This document shows positions 11,630 through 19,744 of a DNA stretch of 64,000 bases, in pieces. The DNA is from Amycolatopsis mongoliensis. Its GTDB lineage: Bacteria; Actinomycetota; Actinomycetes; Mycobacteriales; Pseudonocardiaceae. The position numbers and the translations under genes are program-made. Position 1 is the first letter of the stretch; each line of letters starts with the position of its first letter. The DNA is taken from positions 1,674,001-1,738,000 of the forward strand of contig NZ_CP127295.1 of NCBI RefSeq assembly GCF_030285665.1. Direction: 5' to 3'. The notes beneath the pieces were generated by a model, which searched no databases, was not told where the DNA came from, and worked only from the letters and a program-made list of their open reading frames with translations.

Positions 11630-11970
11630 TGCCCGACGGCGCCGGCGGTTACCAGGTGGAGGTCGACGCGCTGCGCAAGTACGTCGGCGAGCTCGGCAAG
11701 TACAAGGACCAGGGCGCGAAGTTCACCGAGAAGGTCGGCCAGGCCGACGTCGGCGACAAGTCGTGGGGCGTGGTGGGCCTGTTCACCAAGCACGGGTACG
11801 ACGAAACGCTGCACGAGCTGCGCGACCTGCTGGCGTCGATGGCCGAAGGCCTGACGTCGGCGCAGGGCAAGTTCGCCGACGCGGCGAACGTCTACCAGGG
11901 CACCGAAGACGACCACAAGGCCTTCTTCGGGCAGGTCGAGGTCCTGCTCGACGGCCCGAAGCAGCCCTGA
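11629..11970 (+). CDS. EspC/WXG100-like putative type VII secretion substrate
   Basis: A 113-aa mostly helical protein starting MPDGAGGYQVEVDALRKYVG. It has the helix-turn-helix length of the WXG100/EspC superfamily, a SWG at the turn (residues 45-47), and near the C-terminus Tyr89-Gln-Gly-Thr-Glu93, matching the YxxxD/E export signal of type VII substrates. It overlaps the previous gene by one base and is followed after 10 bp by the large partner. No ESX machinery gene (EccC, EccD, mycosin) is in the window, so export would rely on a system elsewhere. Confidence 0.6.
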   Translation: MPDGAGGYQVEVDALRKYVGELGKYKDQGAKFTEKVGQADVGDKSWGVVGLFTKHGYDETLHELRDLLASMAEGLTSAQGKFADAANVYQGTEDDHKAFFGQVEVLLDGPKQP

Positions 11971-11980
11971 GGGGGGCACG

Positions 11981-13171
11981 ATGGCGGAGTTCCAGGACGT
12001 CGCGAGCGGCGTCAGCGTGAAGAGCGACGACCCGGCCACGGTGCTCGGGGTGAACGTCGACAACGCGGTCAAGGCGACCCCGTTCGCGGGCAGCGCCGTG
12101 ACCGTCGGCAAGGACGTCGTCTCCGTGTACCAGGCGGTCACCGCGCCCCACCCCGACGGCGTCGACATCGCGCTCGGGGTGGCCACGATCGCGACCGACA
12201 CGACGTCCTTCATCCAGTCGAGCGCGAGCACCATCACCGACATCGCCACCGACCCGCTCGGCTGGCTCGTCGGGCAGGGGCTGAACTTCCTGATCAGCGC
12301 CGTCCAGCCGATCCAGGACGCGATCCACTTCGTCAGCGGCGACGGGCCCGCGCTCGCCACCGCGGCCGGCAACTTCGGCGCCATCGCGACCGGTCTGGAC
12401 CAGCTGGCGAAGAACTTCGCCGAGGTCGCGGACACGTCGCTGGCGGCGTGGAAGGGCGACGCCGGCGACGCGGCGCGCAAGTCGCTCGGCGAGTTCGCCC
12501 ACGGCATCGGCGGCGTCTCCGCGAAGTCCGGCGACATGGCGCAGATGCTGCAGCTGAGCAGCATGCTGATGAGCTTCGTCGAGGACCTGATCAAGGCGAT
12601 CCTCACCGAGCTGGTCACCTGGCTGATCATGATCTGGATCCCGGCGCTGGCGGCCGCGGTGCCCACCTGCGGGGCGTCGGTCGCCACCGCGGGCACGGCG
12701 TCGGAGGTCAAGCTCGGCACGACTGCCGCGAAGACGACGCAGAAGGTCTCGAAGGTCCGCGAGCTGTTGCAGAAGATCCTCGACTGGCTGCAGAAGATGA
12801 AGGCCAAGCTGGCGGCGACGAAGCTGGGCAAGGTGTTCACCGAGGGCAAGACCGCGGAGAAGCTGACGGAGATCGCCCAGGGCAACGCGGGCAAGAGCAT
12901 GGTCGACAAGCTCAAGGGCGCCGAGGGCATGATCGGCAAGCGGGCCGGGAAGAACGCCCTGTCCGAGATCGCGAAGAAGGGCGGCGAGGCGGCCGCCAAG
13001 GGCGTCTTCGGGTTCAACCCGGCCAAGCCCGGCGACAACCCGGCGAAGACGCTGAACGACCACCTCGGGAAGCTCACCAGCCACGTCAAGAACGCCAAGA
13101 AGGCGAGCGACTACGGCGAGACCGGCCGGCACCGATCCGACGAAGAGACGCGCGAGGACCTGGACTTCTGA
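11981..13171 (+). CDS. Large WXG-containing protein of the ESX-type cassette, possible effector
   Basis: A 396-aa protein with no recognised catalytic domain. Residues 85-150 are helical and amphipathic, Trp157-Lys-Gly159 forms a WXG turn in the AAWKGDAGDAARKSL helix typical of WXG100 folds, and residues about 203-235 (LIKAILTELVTWLIMIWIPA onward) are strongly hydrophobic. The C-terminal 150 residues are Lys/Ala-rich and basic, ending in an acidic tail (SDEETREDLDF). It starts 10 bp after the EspC-like gene with GGGGGG before the ATG and overlaps the next gene by one base. A membrane-acting or polymorphic toxin role is possible but not shown. Confidence 0.55.
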   Translation: MAEFQDVASGVSVKSDDPATVLGVNVDNAVKATPFAGSAVTVGKDVVSVYQAVTAPHPDGVDIALGVATIATDTTSFIQSSASTITDIATDPLGWLVGQGLNFLISAVQPIQDAIHFVSGDGPALATAAGNFGAIATGLDQLAKNFAEVADTSLAAWKGDAGDAARKSLGEFAHGIGGVSAKSGDMAQMLQLSSMLMSFVEDLIKAILTELVTWLIMIWIPALAAAVPTCGASVATAGTASEVKLGTTAAKTTQKVSKVRELLQKILDWLQKMKAKLAATKLGKVFTEGKTAEKLTEIAQGNAGKSMVDKLKGAEGMIGKRAGKNALSEIAKKGGEAAAKGVFGFNPAKPGDNPAKTLNDHLGKLTSHVKNAKKASDYGETGRHRSDEETREDLDF

Positions 13172-13797
13172 TGGCAGGCGTGGTGGCGGTCGTGCTGATC
13201 GCGGCGGTGTTCGCGGTGGTGGCGGCGATCTGGTGGCGGTCGCACACCAAGTTCGTCGAAAGCCGCAAGGAGCACTGGTTCAAGGCCTTCGCGGCCGAGC
13301 GCGGCGGCACCTTCGACAGCGGCGTCCCCAGCGACGCGCGGGCAGTGCCGACCTTCGGGGTGCTCCACCCGGGCGGCCGCCCGCTGGCCGGGAGCACCCA
13401 CACGACGTGGGTCGAGTTCCGCCACCGCGACCGGGCGGTGATCGCCGTCGACGCCCAGGAGCCGTACCGGCACTTCGACGACCACACCTACTTCCGCGAC
13501 ATCCACGTCACCCAGGTGCAGGTGCCGCCCTGCCCGGAACTGCGGATCGTGCCGGGGAAGGCACCGTCGATGCCGACGCTGCCGCCGGACTCGCCACTCG
13601 AGGGCGAGCTGACCCGGTGGCTGGCCGCGAACCCCCGGTTCGCCCAGCGGGACGTCGTCGTGGAGCACGGCTCGGCGCGGACCCGGGGTCAGGGCTGCGC
13701 GACGCGGCAGAACATCGTGGCCGAGGCCGAGTACCTGGCCGACCTGGCCGGACAGCTGCCCGCGGCGTTGTGGAGCGTCACCGACGGCGCGTCGTGA
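13171..13797 (+). CDS. Membrane-anchored protein, last gene of the ESX-type cassette
   Basis: A 208-aa protein with one N-terminal transmembrane helix (residues about 2-22, VVAVVLIAAVFAVVAAIWW), then a soluble domain with the sequence HWFKAFAAERGGTFDSGVPS. No family recognised. The ATG overlaps the stop of the preceding gene (TGATG), so the two are made together; an immunity or accessory role for the 396-aa protein is inference from position only. Its 3' end overlaps the convergent gene at 13778-13999 by 20 bp. Confidence 0.6.
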   Translation: MAGVVAVVLIAAVFAVVAAIWWRSHTKFVESRKEHWFKAFAAERGGTFDSGVPSDARAVPTFGVLHPGGRPLAGSTHTTWVEFRHRDRAVIAVDAQEPYRHFDDHTYFRDIHVTQVQVPPCPELRIVPGKAPSMPTLPPDSPLEGELTRWLAANPRFAQRDVVVEHGSARTRGQGCATRQNIVAEAEYLADLAGQLPAALWSVTDGAS

Positions 13798-13999
13798 GGT
13801 GCGTCAAGCCCGCCGACAGCGCGAACACCAGGCCCAGGCCCACGATGTAGGGCCCCGCCAGCAGGGCGAACCCCGCGCCGATGTTGGCGTCGGCCTGCTC
13901 GTCGGACCGGAAGCCGATCGCCCCCACCGACAGCAGGATCGCTCCCACCGTGATCAGCAGGACGGCCACCACTGTCAGGCGCTTCGTGATCGTCGTCAT
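13778..13999 (-). CDS. Small two-helix membrane protein, unknown
   Basis: From the ATG at 13999, preceded by GAAGG, the product is 73 aa. It has two hydrophobic helices, TVVAVLLITVGAILLSVGAI (about residues 9-28) and FALLAGPYIVGLGLVFALSA (about 44-63), joined by a charged loop (RSDEQADANIG), and a basic end (THLTTRRR). Both termini are probably cytoplasmic. An upstream in-frame ATG is possible but has no ribosome site. Function unknown. Confidence 0.6.
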   Translation of the reverse strand: MTTITKRLTVVAVLLITVGAILLSVGAIGFRSDEQADANIGAGFALLAGPYIVGLGLVFALSAGLTHLTTRRR

Positions 14000-14057
14000 A
14001 CCTTCATGGTGCCCGGGGCCCGGGCAATTCGCTGGACAGCGTCCCCAGGATGAGGAC

Positions 14058-14537
14058 GTGAACTGGAAGATCACCCAGATCGACGTCGCTCACCCGGACG
14101 CCGTCGCGATCATGCGCGAGTACATGGACGAAGTCGCTTCGCGCTACTACGGGCGGCCGATCACCGAAGCCGAGTTGACGCGGTACGTCGCCGAGGAACC
14201 CGGGGCCGACCTGGTGCCGCCCACCGGGGCGTTCCTCGTCGGATACCGCGACGACGACGTCGCGGGCTGCGCCGGCACCCGAGTCGTCACGCCGGGGGTC
14301 ACCGAGCTGACGAAGGTGTTCGTCAAGCCCGCCCACCGCGGCTCGGGGCTCGCGCCGCGGCTGGTGGCGGCCGCCGAAGACGCCGCCCGCACGCTCGGCT
14401 CGGCCCTCATGCGGCTCGACACCCGCCACGACCTCGTCGAGGCCCGCGCGCTCTACGCGAAGATCGGCTACGACGAGGTCGAGCCCTTCAACGACGGGCA
14501 GTTCGCCGAGCACTGGTTCGCGAAGGCCCTCAGCTGA
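14058..14537 (+). CDS. GNAT-family N-acetyltransferase
   Basis: A GTG at 14058 with AGGATGAGG just before it gives a 159-aa protein. The GNAT core is visible: beta4 VTELTKVFVKPAHRGSGLAP with the acetyl-CoA pyrophosphate loop (H-R-G-S-G-L-A), then LVAAAEDAARTLGSALMRLD and a C-terminal ALYAKIGYDEV motif. The acceptor cannot be told from sequence. It is convergent with the frameshifted MmpS-like gene, whose frame overlaps its 3' end by 70 bp. Confidence 0.85.
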   Translation: MNWKITQIDVAHPDAVAIMREYMDEVASRYYGRPITEAELTRYVAEEPGADLVPPTGAFLVGYRDDDVAGCAGTRVVTPGVTELTKVFVKPAHRGSGLAPRLVAAAEDAARTLGSALMRLDTRHDLVEARALYAKIGYDEVEPFNDGQFAEHWFAKALS

Positions 14538-14993
14538 GCCCGGCCGGTGCAGGCCGCGACCTCGCCGGGTGCCGACTTCCGCGTCGCCACCACGCGCCCG
14601 CCCAGGGAGATGCGGCACTCCACCGCGCCGCTCCCCTGCCCGAGCAGCTGGACCGACCCGGCCGACGGCCACGAAAGCTCCTTCCGCCACGGCAGGGCGA
14701 CGTCCAGCTCCTGGTGGACCAGGCCGAGCCCGTTCGAGTCGTAGACGACCGTCGCCGTGCCGGTGCCGGCCAGCTCATAGGTCACCTGGTAGCCGGACGG
14801 CGCCGGCGGGGTCGAGGTGTACGTCGCAGTCGCCATGATCGTGCGCGGCGGCACCGAGGACGGCGCCGGCCCCCACCACCGCGACCGGCGGCGACGGCGG
14901 AGAACCGTTGTCTCCCACGATGAAGATGCCGGTGGTCACCGCCGCGATCGCGATCACCGCGATGCCGAGCCTGCCGGCGAGCTGCCGGTTCAT
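14468..14993 (-). pseudogene. MmpS-like membrane protein gene broken by one frameshift
   Basis: The minus strand from ATG 14993 (GGGAG site upstream) encodes a membrane anchor, MNRQLAGRLGIAVIAIAAVT, and then a Pro-rich stretch. Reading must shift frame near a run of five G (plus-strand C at 14870-14874) to continue as a linker and the MmpS-type beta-sandwich: SGYQVTYELAGTGTATVVYD, ALPWRKELSWPSAGSVQLLG and GAVECRISLGGRVV. MmpS proteins accompany RND-type MmpL transporters, but no mmpL is nearby. After the domain the frame runs on to 14468 antisense to the acetyltransferase. A sequencing error or slippage at the G run is possible instead of true decay. Confidence 0.6.
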
Positions 14994-15063
14994 GGGGACT
15001 CCCAAGGGAAACGGCGGCTCCCCGGCGCGGAGTGGTCGTGTTCCACCAAGACTCCCAGGTCGG

Positions 15064-15111
15064 GGTCGTGAGTGTTTAGGGCGGTTAGAACCGCCCTAAA
15101 CACTCACGACC
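15064..15111. repeat. Perfect 23-bp inverted repeat, putative dispersed palindrome
   Basis: The arms 15064-15086 and 15089-15111 are perfectly complementary and are separated by only two bases (AG). The arm reads GGTCGTGAGTGTTTAGGGCG followed by GTT. As RNA it would form a very stable hairpin on either strand, but no T-run follows. It lies between two decayed genes. An 11-bp piece of the arm (GTTTAGGGCGG) also occurs at 44228-44238, again in an intergenic region. Confidence 0.85.
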
Positions 15112-15118
15112 GGGTTAC

Positions 15119-16250
15119 TTGATGCCGGCGTCCGCGACCTTCCTCGTCCGGCCCGATGTTCAGCAGGTCGACCTTGTGGTCACCGTCCAAACCGGACCGC
15201 GCGACGAAGTAGTTCGACACCGCGAGGTGCTGCGGCGTGTCGGTTTCGTGGTAGAAACCGTCGCTGCCGAGCGCCCAGTTGTCGTAGGCGCCCCAGTGCG
15301 GGACCGCGCCGACGACGGTCGGCAAGGTCGCCGCCTCCGCCCTGCTGCGCCTTCGCCTTGGTGTCGACCCGGCCCCGGATGTCGAGGACGTAGACGCCAC
15401 CGGTCGTGCCGGGGTCGTCGGCCGAGAGGGTGCCCTTCTGCCGGCCGACGATCGCGCGGTGGAGGTACTTGTCGTCCGGGCTCGCCTGGATCAGCCGCCG
15501 TCGGAGCTGGCGCCGTTCGAGTCGTCGGTCGCGTAGATCGCCTTGTTCGCGGCGCCGTCGTCGAACACCTCGATCCAGCGCGGCTCGGCCGCGGTGATGT
15601 CCGGTGTGTAGAACACCGCGCCGCCCTGCATGGTCTGGGCGAACGCGCCCTTGTGCCCCGGCAGGTTCGTCACCGTGGTCTCCATGACCGCGCGGCTCTC
15701 GGCGTGCAGTGGGTCGGCCGGATCGGCCCGCGGGCCGTCCTGCAGGTACGGCACCGACTTCAGCTTCGGGTGGTTGCGGTCGGAGATGTCCCAGGTCCGC
15801 ACGGTCGGCCGGCGCAGGTACGGCGACGGCTGCTTCACCGGGTCGAGGATGATGGTGCGCGGCTCGGCGTAGTCGCTCGTGACGAGCGTGTTCAGCTCCT
15901 CGCGGGCCTGGATGCCGTGCGGGTTGGCGCAGGTCGGCTTGCCAGCTGCGGCAGGTTGTCGCACAGCTTCTGGTTGTCGCCCTGCGGGGTCGCCGCCGGG
16001 GACTCCGACAGGACTTCGGCGTTCTGTCCGAAGTGGACGACCTCGCCGGGGCTGCCCGCGAAGCCGTTGCCGATCTGGGTGGAGCCGTCGGCGTAGGAGT
16101 GCGGGCCGGGGACGACCGGGCCGCCCATGTACGTGCCGTACGCGGTGCCGTCCTCGATCACCCAATACGCGTCCGGACGCTGCCGCCGAGCGTGGTGGTC
16201 GGCAGGCTGACGCACGCGCCGATTGGGCCAACAGGTGAGCGTCACTACTC
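15119..16250 (-). pseudogene. Decayed secreted beta-propeller gene (selenium-binding-protein-like), several frameshifts
   Basis: Conserved-looking protein segments follow one another in order but in changing minus-strand frames: AYWVIEDGTAYGTYMGGPVV (about 16180-16120), then CANPHGIQAREELNTLVTSD (about 15940-15880) through GHKGAFAQTMQGGAVFYTPD to DDSNGASSDGG, then QASPDDKYLHRAIVGRQKGT (about 15490-15430), then PHWGAYDNWALGSDGFYHET (about 15305-15240). Frame changes lie near 15950, 15497 and 15335. At 15497 a stop arises where a Trp codon would be restored by one extra G. The segments resemble selenium-binding/LVIVD-type propellers, from memory only. No ribosome site or signal peptide survives. 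Confidence 0.6.
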
Positions 16251-16362
16251 CGCGACGTCTAGACCATCCAGCGGCGTCACAGCTGGTCACAATGGCGCAG
16301 CCCCGACGCCTGAACGCCGGGCTGCGAGTTACGTATCCGTTGTGAAGTGCCGGGAACTCCGG

Positions 16363-17004
16363 TCAGAGCTTGGTGCCGCAGTCCGAGCAGAACAGCGCGC
16401 CGGGCTTGGTGCTCTCGCTCCCGCAGCCGCCGCAGCGGACCTTGAGCGCCAGTGACGTGCCGCAGGACGAACAGAACTTCCCGCCCTCGGCCTTCAGGCC
16501 ACAGCCCGGGCAGGTCACCTTCGCGCGGGTGTCGAGGTCGAGGTCGGACGTCCAGTCGTTCTCGCGGGCCTTGTCCCAGATCTGGTCGCGCTGCGCCGAC
16601 GCCTGGGCGCGCGAGATCTCCTCGGCGACGCTCGGCGAGCAACGCAGGCACTGGCCGATCTCCTCGTTCCAGCACTGGTCGTGGCACATCCAGTCGCCGC
16701 ACCCGCGGCACTGGCGGAAGCTCGGCGTGATCTCCTTGACCGCCGCCGCCAGCGCCCGGTCCTTGGCCGGCGAGTTCGTCGCGCGGTCGTAGCGCCACTG
16801 GTCGGCCGAGTTGCTCAGATCCCGGAGCGTCCCGCCGAAGAACGAGCCGACAGTGCGAAGCACGCTTCGCCCGGTTTCCATGGTGTCGCGCTGGAAGGCG
16901 GAACGGAAGCCGTTGCCGCAGCGTTCACAGCGGAACTCGAACTGGTACCCCTGTGTGTTGGAGAGGTCCGAAAAGTTGTCCGTGAAGGGCACAGAGTCAG
17001 CCAC
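16363..17004 (-). CDS. Zinc-ribbon protein with repeated CxxC motifs
   Basis: A GTG start at 17004 gives 213 aa; an in-frame extension upstream looks spurious. Cysteine pairs appear in order: CERCGNGF (about residues 26-33), CRGCGDWMCHDQC (about 99-111), CLRC, then two classic zinc ribbons at the C-terminus, CPGCGLKAEGGKFCSSCG and CGGCGSESTKPGALFCSDCG. The middle is Trp/Asp-rich and probably helical. Double zinc ribbons of this kind occur in many regulatory or scaffold proteins, so no substrate can be named. Confidence 0.75.
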   Translation of the reverse strand: MADSVPFTDNFSDLSNTQGYQFEFRCERCGNGFRSAFQRDTMETGRSVLRTVGSFFGGTLRDLSNSADQWRYDRATNSPAKDRALAAAVKEITPSFRQCRGCGDWMCHDQCWNEEIGQCLRCSPSVAEEISRAQASAQRDQIWDKARENDWTSDLDLDTRAKVTCPGCGLKAEGGKFCSSCGTSLALKVRCGGCGSESTKPGALFCSDCGTKL

Positions 17005-17065
17005 GGCCCATCTTCGCCAGCGCGCCACCACCACGGCGACGAGAGATTTGCCGACAACGACGCGG

Positions 17066-18244
17066 CTACCGGCCGTCACGGGATGCCAGGAGGGCCAACG
17101 GAAGCAGCGCCAGCACACCTCCGACGACCGCCACGAGCGCGTACCCACCGCCGGCAAACAGCTGTCCTGACCCCAAACCGGCCAAAGCGGACGCGGACCA
17201 GACCACCGCGTCGACGGTGCCCTGCACCCGGCTGCGCGTCTCCGGCGCGAGGTCGCGGCTCAGCTGCGCGCTGCCGCCGACGAACACCAGGTTCCAGCCG
17301 TACCCGAGCAGGAACAACGCCACCGGCAGGCCGGACGTGTGCGCCGTCGGCGCCGCGAGCGCGGTCGCCGTCGACAAAGCCAGGACCCCGAGACCCGCGT
17401 TGACCGTGACGCGCGGGCCCCAGCGGTCGGCGATCCGGCCGGACAGCGGCGCCAGCGCGAACATGCCGAACAGGTGCGCGCTCAGCACCCAGCCGACGAC
17501 GTCGAGACCGTGCCCGTGGCTCTCCAGCTGCACCGGCGTCATGGTCATCACCGCGACCATCGTCAGCTGCGCGGCGACCATCGCGACCAGCGGCCGCGCG
17601 ACGCCGGCCGCCCGCGCCGGGGCGACCGTGGCCGCCGGCTTCTCCGGTGGGAGCGGGACGTGCCGCGGGAGGAACGCGGCCGCCAGCGCCGCGCCCGCCG
17701 TGGCCAGCACGGCGACCGCGACCGGCCCGGACAGCGACGGCCAGCCGAACCCGGTGACGACGTCCGCCGCCGGGGCCATCAGCGCCGGCCCGGCGAGCGC
17801 GCCGACGGTTCCGGCCCACACGACGTTCGACAGCGCGCGGCCCCGGCGTTCCTCCGGGTACAGGTCCGCGGCCAGGTAGCGCGACAGCTGCGCGCCGCCG
17901 TTGCCGAGACCGACCAGCAGGATGCCGAGCAGGAGCGGCACCAGCGACGTCGTCAGAGCGCCGGCGAAGGCGACGAGCGCACCGGCCGCGGCGACGCCGT
18001 ACCCGGCAACCAGGACGCGGCGGCGGCCGTGCCCCGGCAGCAGCAGGCCCGCGCCGAACGCGCCGGCGGCCGTCCCGAGCACGTTCGCGACGCTCGGCAG
18101 GCCGCTCCACCCCGGCCCGCTGCCGGCGGCGACGATCAGCGTCGCGGCGGTGCTCAGGCCGACCGTCGCCGTGTTGAGCAGCGCGACGCCGGCGAACAGC
18201 GCGCCCATCGACCGGGCCCGGCCGGTCACCGTCAGAGTCCCCAT
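17066..18244 (-). CDS. Major facilitator superfamily transporter
   Basis: A 392-aa membrane protein from the ATG at 18244, with about 12 hydrophobic segments, starting MGTLTVTGRARSMGALFAGV. The loop GHGRRRVLVAGYG after the second helix and SGRIADRWGPRVTVNAG in the second half match the MFS loop 2-3 motif (GxxxDRxGRR type). Such proteins export drugs or metabolites by proton exchange; the substrate is unknown. It is transcribed away from the Lrp-family gene that starts 86 bp to the right, which suggests control by that regulator. The start has no clear ribosome site, so it may be off by a few codons. Confidence 0.85.
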   Translation of the reverse strand: MGTLTVTGRARSMGALFAGVALLNTATVGLSTAATLIVAAGSGPGWSGLPSVANVLGTAAGAFGAGLLLPGHGRRRVLVAGYGVAAAGALVAFAGALTTSLVPLLLGILLVGLGNGGAQLSRYLAADLYPEERRGRALSNVVWAGTVGALAGPALMAPAADVVTGFGWPSLSGPVAVAVLATAGAALAAAFLPRHVPLPPEKPAATVAPARAAGVARPLVAMVAAQLTMVAVMTMTPVQLESHGHGLDVVGWVLSAHLFGMFALAPLSGRIADRWGPRVTVNAGLGVLALSTATALAAPTAHTSGLPVALFLLGYGWNLVFVGGSAQLSRDLAPETRSRVQGTVDAVVWSASALAGLGSGQLFAGGGYALVAVVGGVLALLPLALLASRDGR

Positions 18245-18330
18245 GACCAGCAACTTTAGGAACTTCCGAGGATCTTTCGAAGGGACGATCAACGGCAAAT
18301 CCGTCGCCACGGTCGCGGTTCGGAAGGAAG

Positions 18331-18840
18331 ATGGGGCCCATGACCTTCCGTTCGGAAAAGCCCCTGGACGACGTCGACTGGCGGCTGCTGGAACTGCTGC
18401 AGGCCGACGGGAGGCTGTCCTTCAAGGAGCTGGGCCGGCGCATCAACCTCTCGGCGCCGGCAGTGGCCGAGCGGGTCCGGCGGCTGGAGGAGACCGGCGT
18501 GATCACCGGCTACCGCGCGCAGGTCGACGCGCGGCGCGCGGGCCAGCCGCTGCAGGCGTTCGTCGAGATGCGGTGCGCGCTGAGCAGCTGCCTGCTGAAG
18601 ACGTCGAAGTCCGAGGACTACCCGGAAGTCGTGGAGATCCACCGCCTGTCCGGCGACCACTGCACGATGCTGAAGATCCGGGCGGCCTCGCTCGAGCACT
18701 TCGAAGGTCTGCTGGAGCGGCTCGGCAAGCACGGCGAGCTGCGGTCGTCGGTGGTGCTGTCGACGCAGTTCGAGGGGCGGCCGGTGCAGCCGCCGACGGA
18801 CGACTTCCTGCGCGCGACGACGCCCGAAGGCTGGTCGTGA
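18331..18840 (+). CDS. Lrp/AsnC-family transcriptional regulator
   Basis: A 169-aa protein with an N-terminal winged helix-turn-helix (LDDVDWRLLELLQADGRLSF, then LGRRINLSAPAVAERVRRLE, about residues 12-56) and a C-terminal RAM effector-binding domain (GDHCTMLKIRAASLEHFEGL). AAGGAAG directly precedes the first ATG (18331); a second ATG three codons later is also usable. The divergent MFS gene shares its promoter region, a usual layout for an amino-acid-responsive regulator and the exporter it controls. Confidence 0.9.
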   Translation: MGPMTFRSEKPLDDVDWRLLELLQADGRLSFKELGRRINLSAPAVAERVRRLEETGVITGYRAQVDARRAGQPLQAFVEMRCALSSCLLKTSKSEDYPEVVEIHRLSGDHCTMLKIRAASLEHFEGLLERLGKHGELRSSVVLSTQFEGRPVQPPTDDFLRATTPEGWS

Positions 18841-18899
18841 CCCGAAGTCCTGCCCGGAAGGCGGCTGATTGTCCGCCGCCGAGCTGATAGACGAGAGGG

Positions 18900-19694
18900 A
18901 TGCCGATCTTGACTCGCAGGGTGCGGACGCTCGCCGTCACCCTCGCCACCTTGGCCACCCTGGCCGTCCCCGCCACCGCGCAGGCCGCGCCGCCGGCCGC
19001 CCCCGCCGAGTTCGTCGCCCTGTCCGACGTGGCGCCGTCGATCCTGCAGGACATCCGCTACGCCACCCGGCACAACTTCGTCGGCCGGCGGATCGACGGC
19101 TACCTCGAGCCCACCTGCATCCTGACCCGGCAGGCCGCCGAAGGCCTGCGGCAGGCCCAGGCGAAGCTGGTCAGGCAGGGCTACACGCTCAAGGTCTACG
19201 ACTGCTACCGCCCGCAGCGCGCGGTCGACCACTTCGTGCGGTGGGCGAAGGACCTCGCCGACGAGAAGATGAAGGCCGAGTTCTACCCGAACGTCGCCAA
19301 GGACCGGCTGTTCGAGGACGGGTACATCGCCGAGAAGTCCGGGCACAGCCGCGGCAGCACCATGGACCTCACCGTCGTGAAGCTCCCGCCGCGGTTCCAG
19401 CGCCCGTACGTCCCGGGTGAGCCGCTCGTGCCGTGCTTCGCGCCGCGGAACCGGCGCTTCCCCGACAACATGGTCGACATGGGCACCGGCTACGACTGCT
19501 TCGACCCTCTGGCCCACACCGACAACCCGGCGATCACCGGCGTCGCGCGGCAGAACCGCGACCTGCTGCGGACCACCATGATCGCGGCCGGCTTCCACAA
19601 CCTGCCCGAGGAGTGGTGGCACTACACGCTCGACGGCGAGCCGTTCCCGGACACCTACTTCGACTTCCCGGTGTCGCGCTGCAGTCTTCGCTGA
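18900..19694 (+). CDS. Secreted D-alanyl-D-alanine dipeptidase, VanX/DdpX family
   Basis: A 264-aa protein with a Sec signal peptide (basic RRVR, hydrophobic core about residues 9-24, ATAQAAP cleavage region). The VanX/M15 zinc-site motifs are intact: SGHSRGSTMD (zinc ligands His149 and Asp156) and EEWWHY (general base Glu238, zinc ligand His241), with the substrate-binding Arg in CYRPQ (Arg104). Enzymes of this family cleave D-Ala-D-Ala. A signal peptide and no vanHA beside it point to cell-wall turnover or scavenging rather than inducible vancomycin resistance. A strong terminator follows at once. Confidence 0.88.
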   Translation: MPILTRRVRTLAVTLATLATLAVPATAQAAPPAAPAEFVALSDVAPSILQDIRYATRHNFVGRRIDGYLEPTCILTRQAAEGLRQAQAKLVRQGYTLKVYDCYRPQRAVDHFVRWAKDLADEKMKAEFYPNVAKDRLFEDGYIAEKSGHSRGSTMDLTVVKLPPRFQRPYVPGEPLVPCFAPRNRRFPDNMVDMGTGYDCFDPLAHTDNPAITGVARQNRDLLRTTMIAAGFHNLPEEWWHYTLDGEPFPDTYFDFPVSRCSLR

Positions 19695-19698
19695 CCCG

Positions 19699-19737
19699 AA
19701 AAGCGCCCCCGGTCCACTGTGGACCGGGGGCGCTTTT
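19699..19737. terminator. Bidirectional intrinsic terminator
   Basis: A perfect 18-bp stem (arms 19699-19716 and 19720-19737) with a CTG loop and a T6 run on the plus strand (and A's at the other flank) lies between the convergent VanX-like gene and the surface-protein gene, and can stop transcription from both sides. Confidence 0.9.
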
Positions 19738-19744
19738 TTGTTCG

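Noticed and set aside
13881-14057. Longer start for the acetyltransferase at 14058
   Set aside because: The extra N-terminus is antisense to the small membrane gene and lacks GNAT features; the GTG with its AGG-rich site fits better.
15119-16096. Plus-strand open frame of 325 codons across the pseudogene
   Set aside because: Conserved protein segments are on the minus strand; the plus frame is a shadow with low-complexity Arg/Gly/Val content.
18900-19694. VanX-like gene as a vancomycin-resistance cluster
   Set aside because: No vanH, vanA, vanR or vanS lies beside it and the product carries a signal peptide, so a cell-wall or scavenging role fits better.
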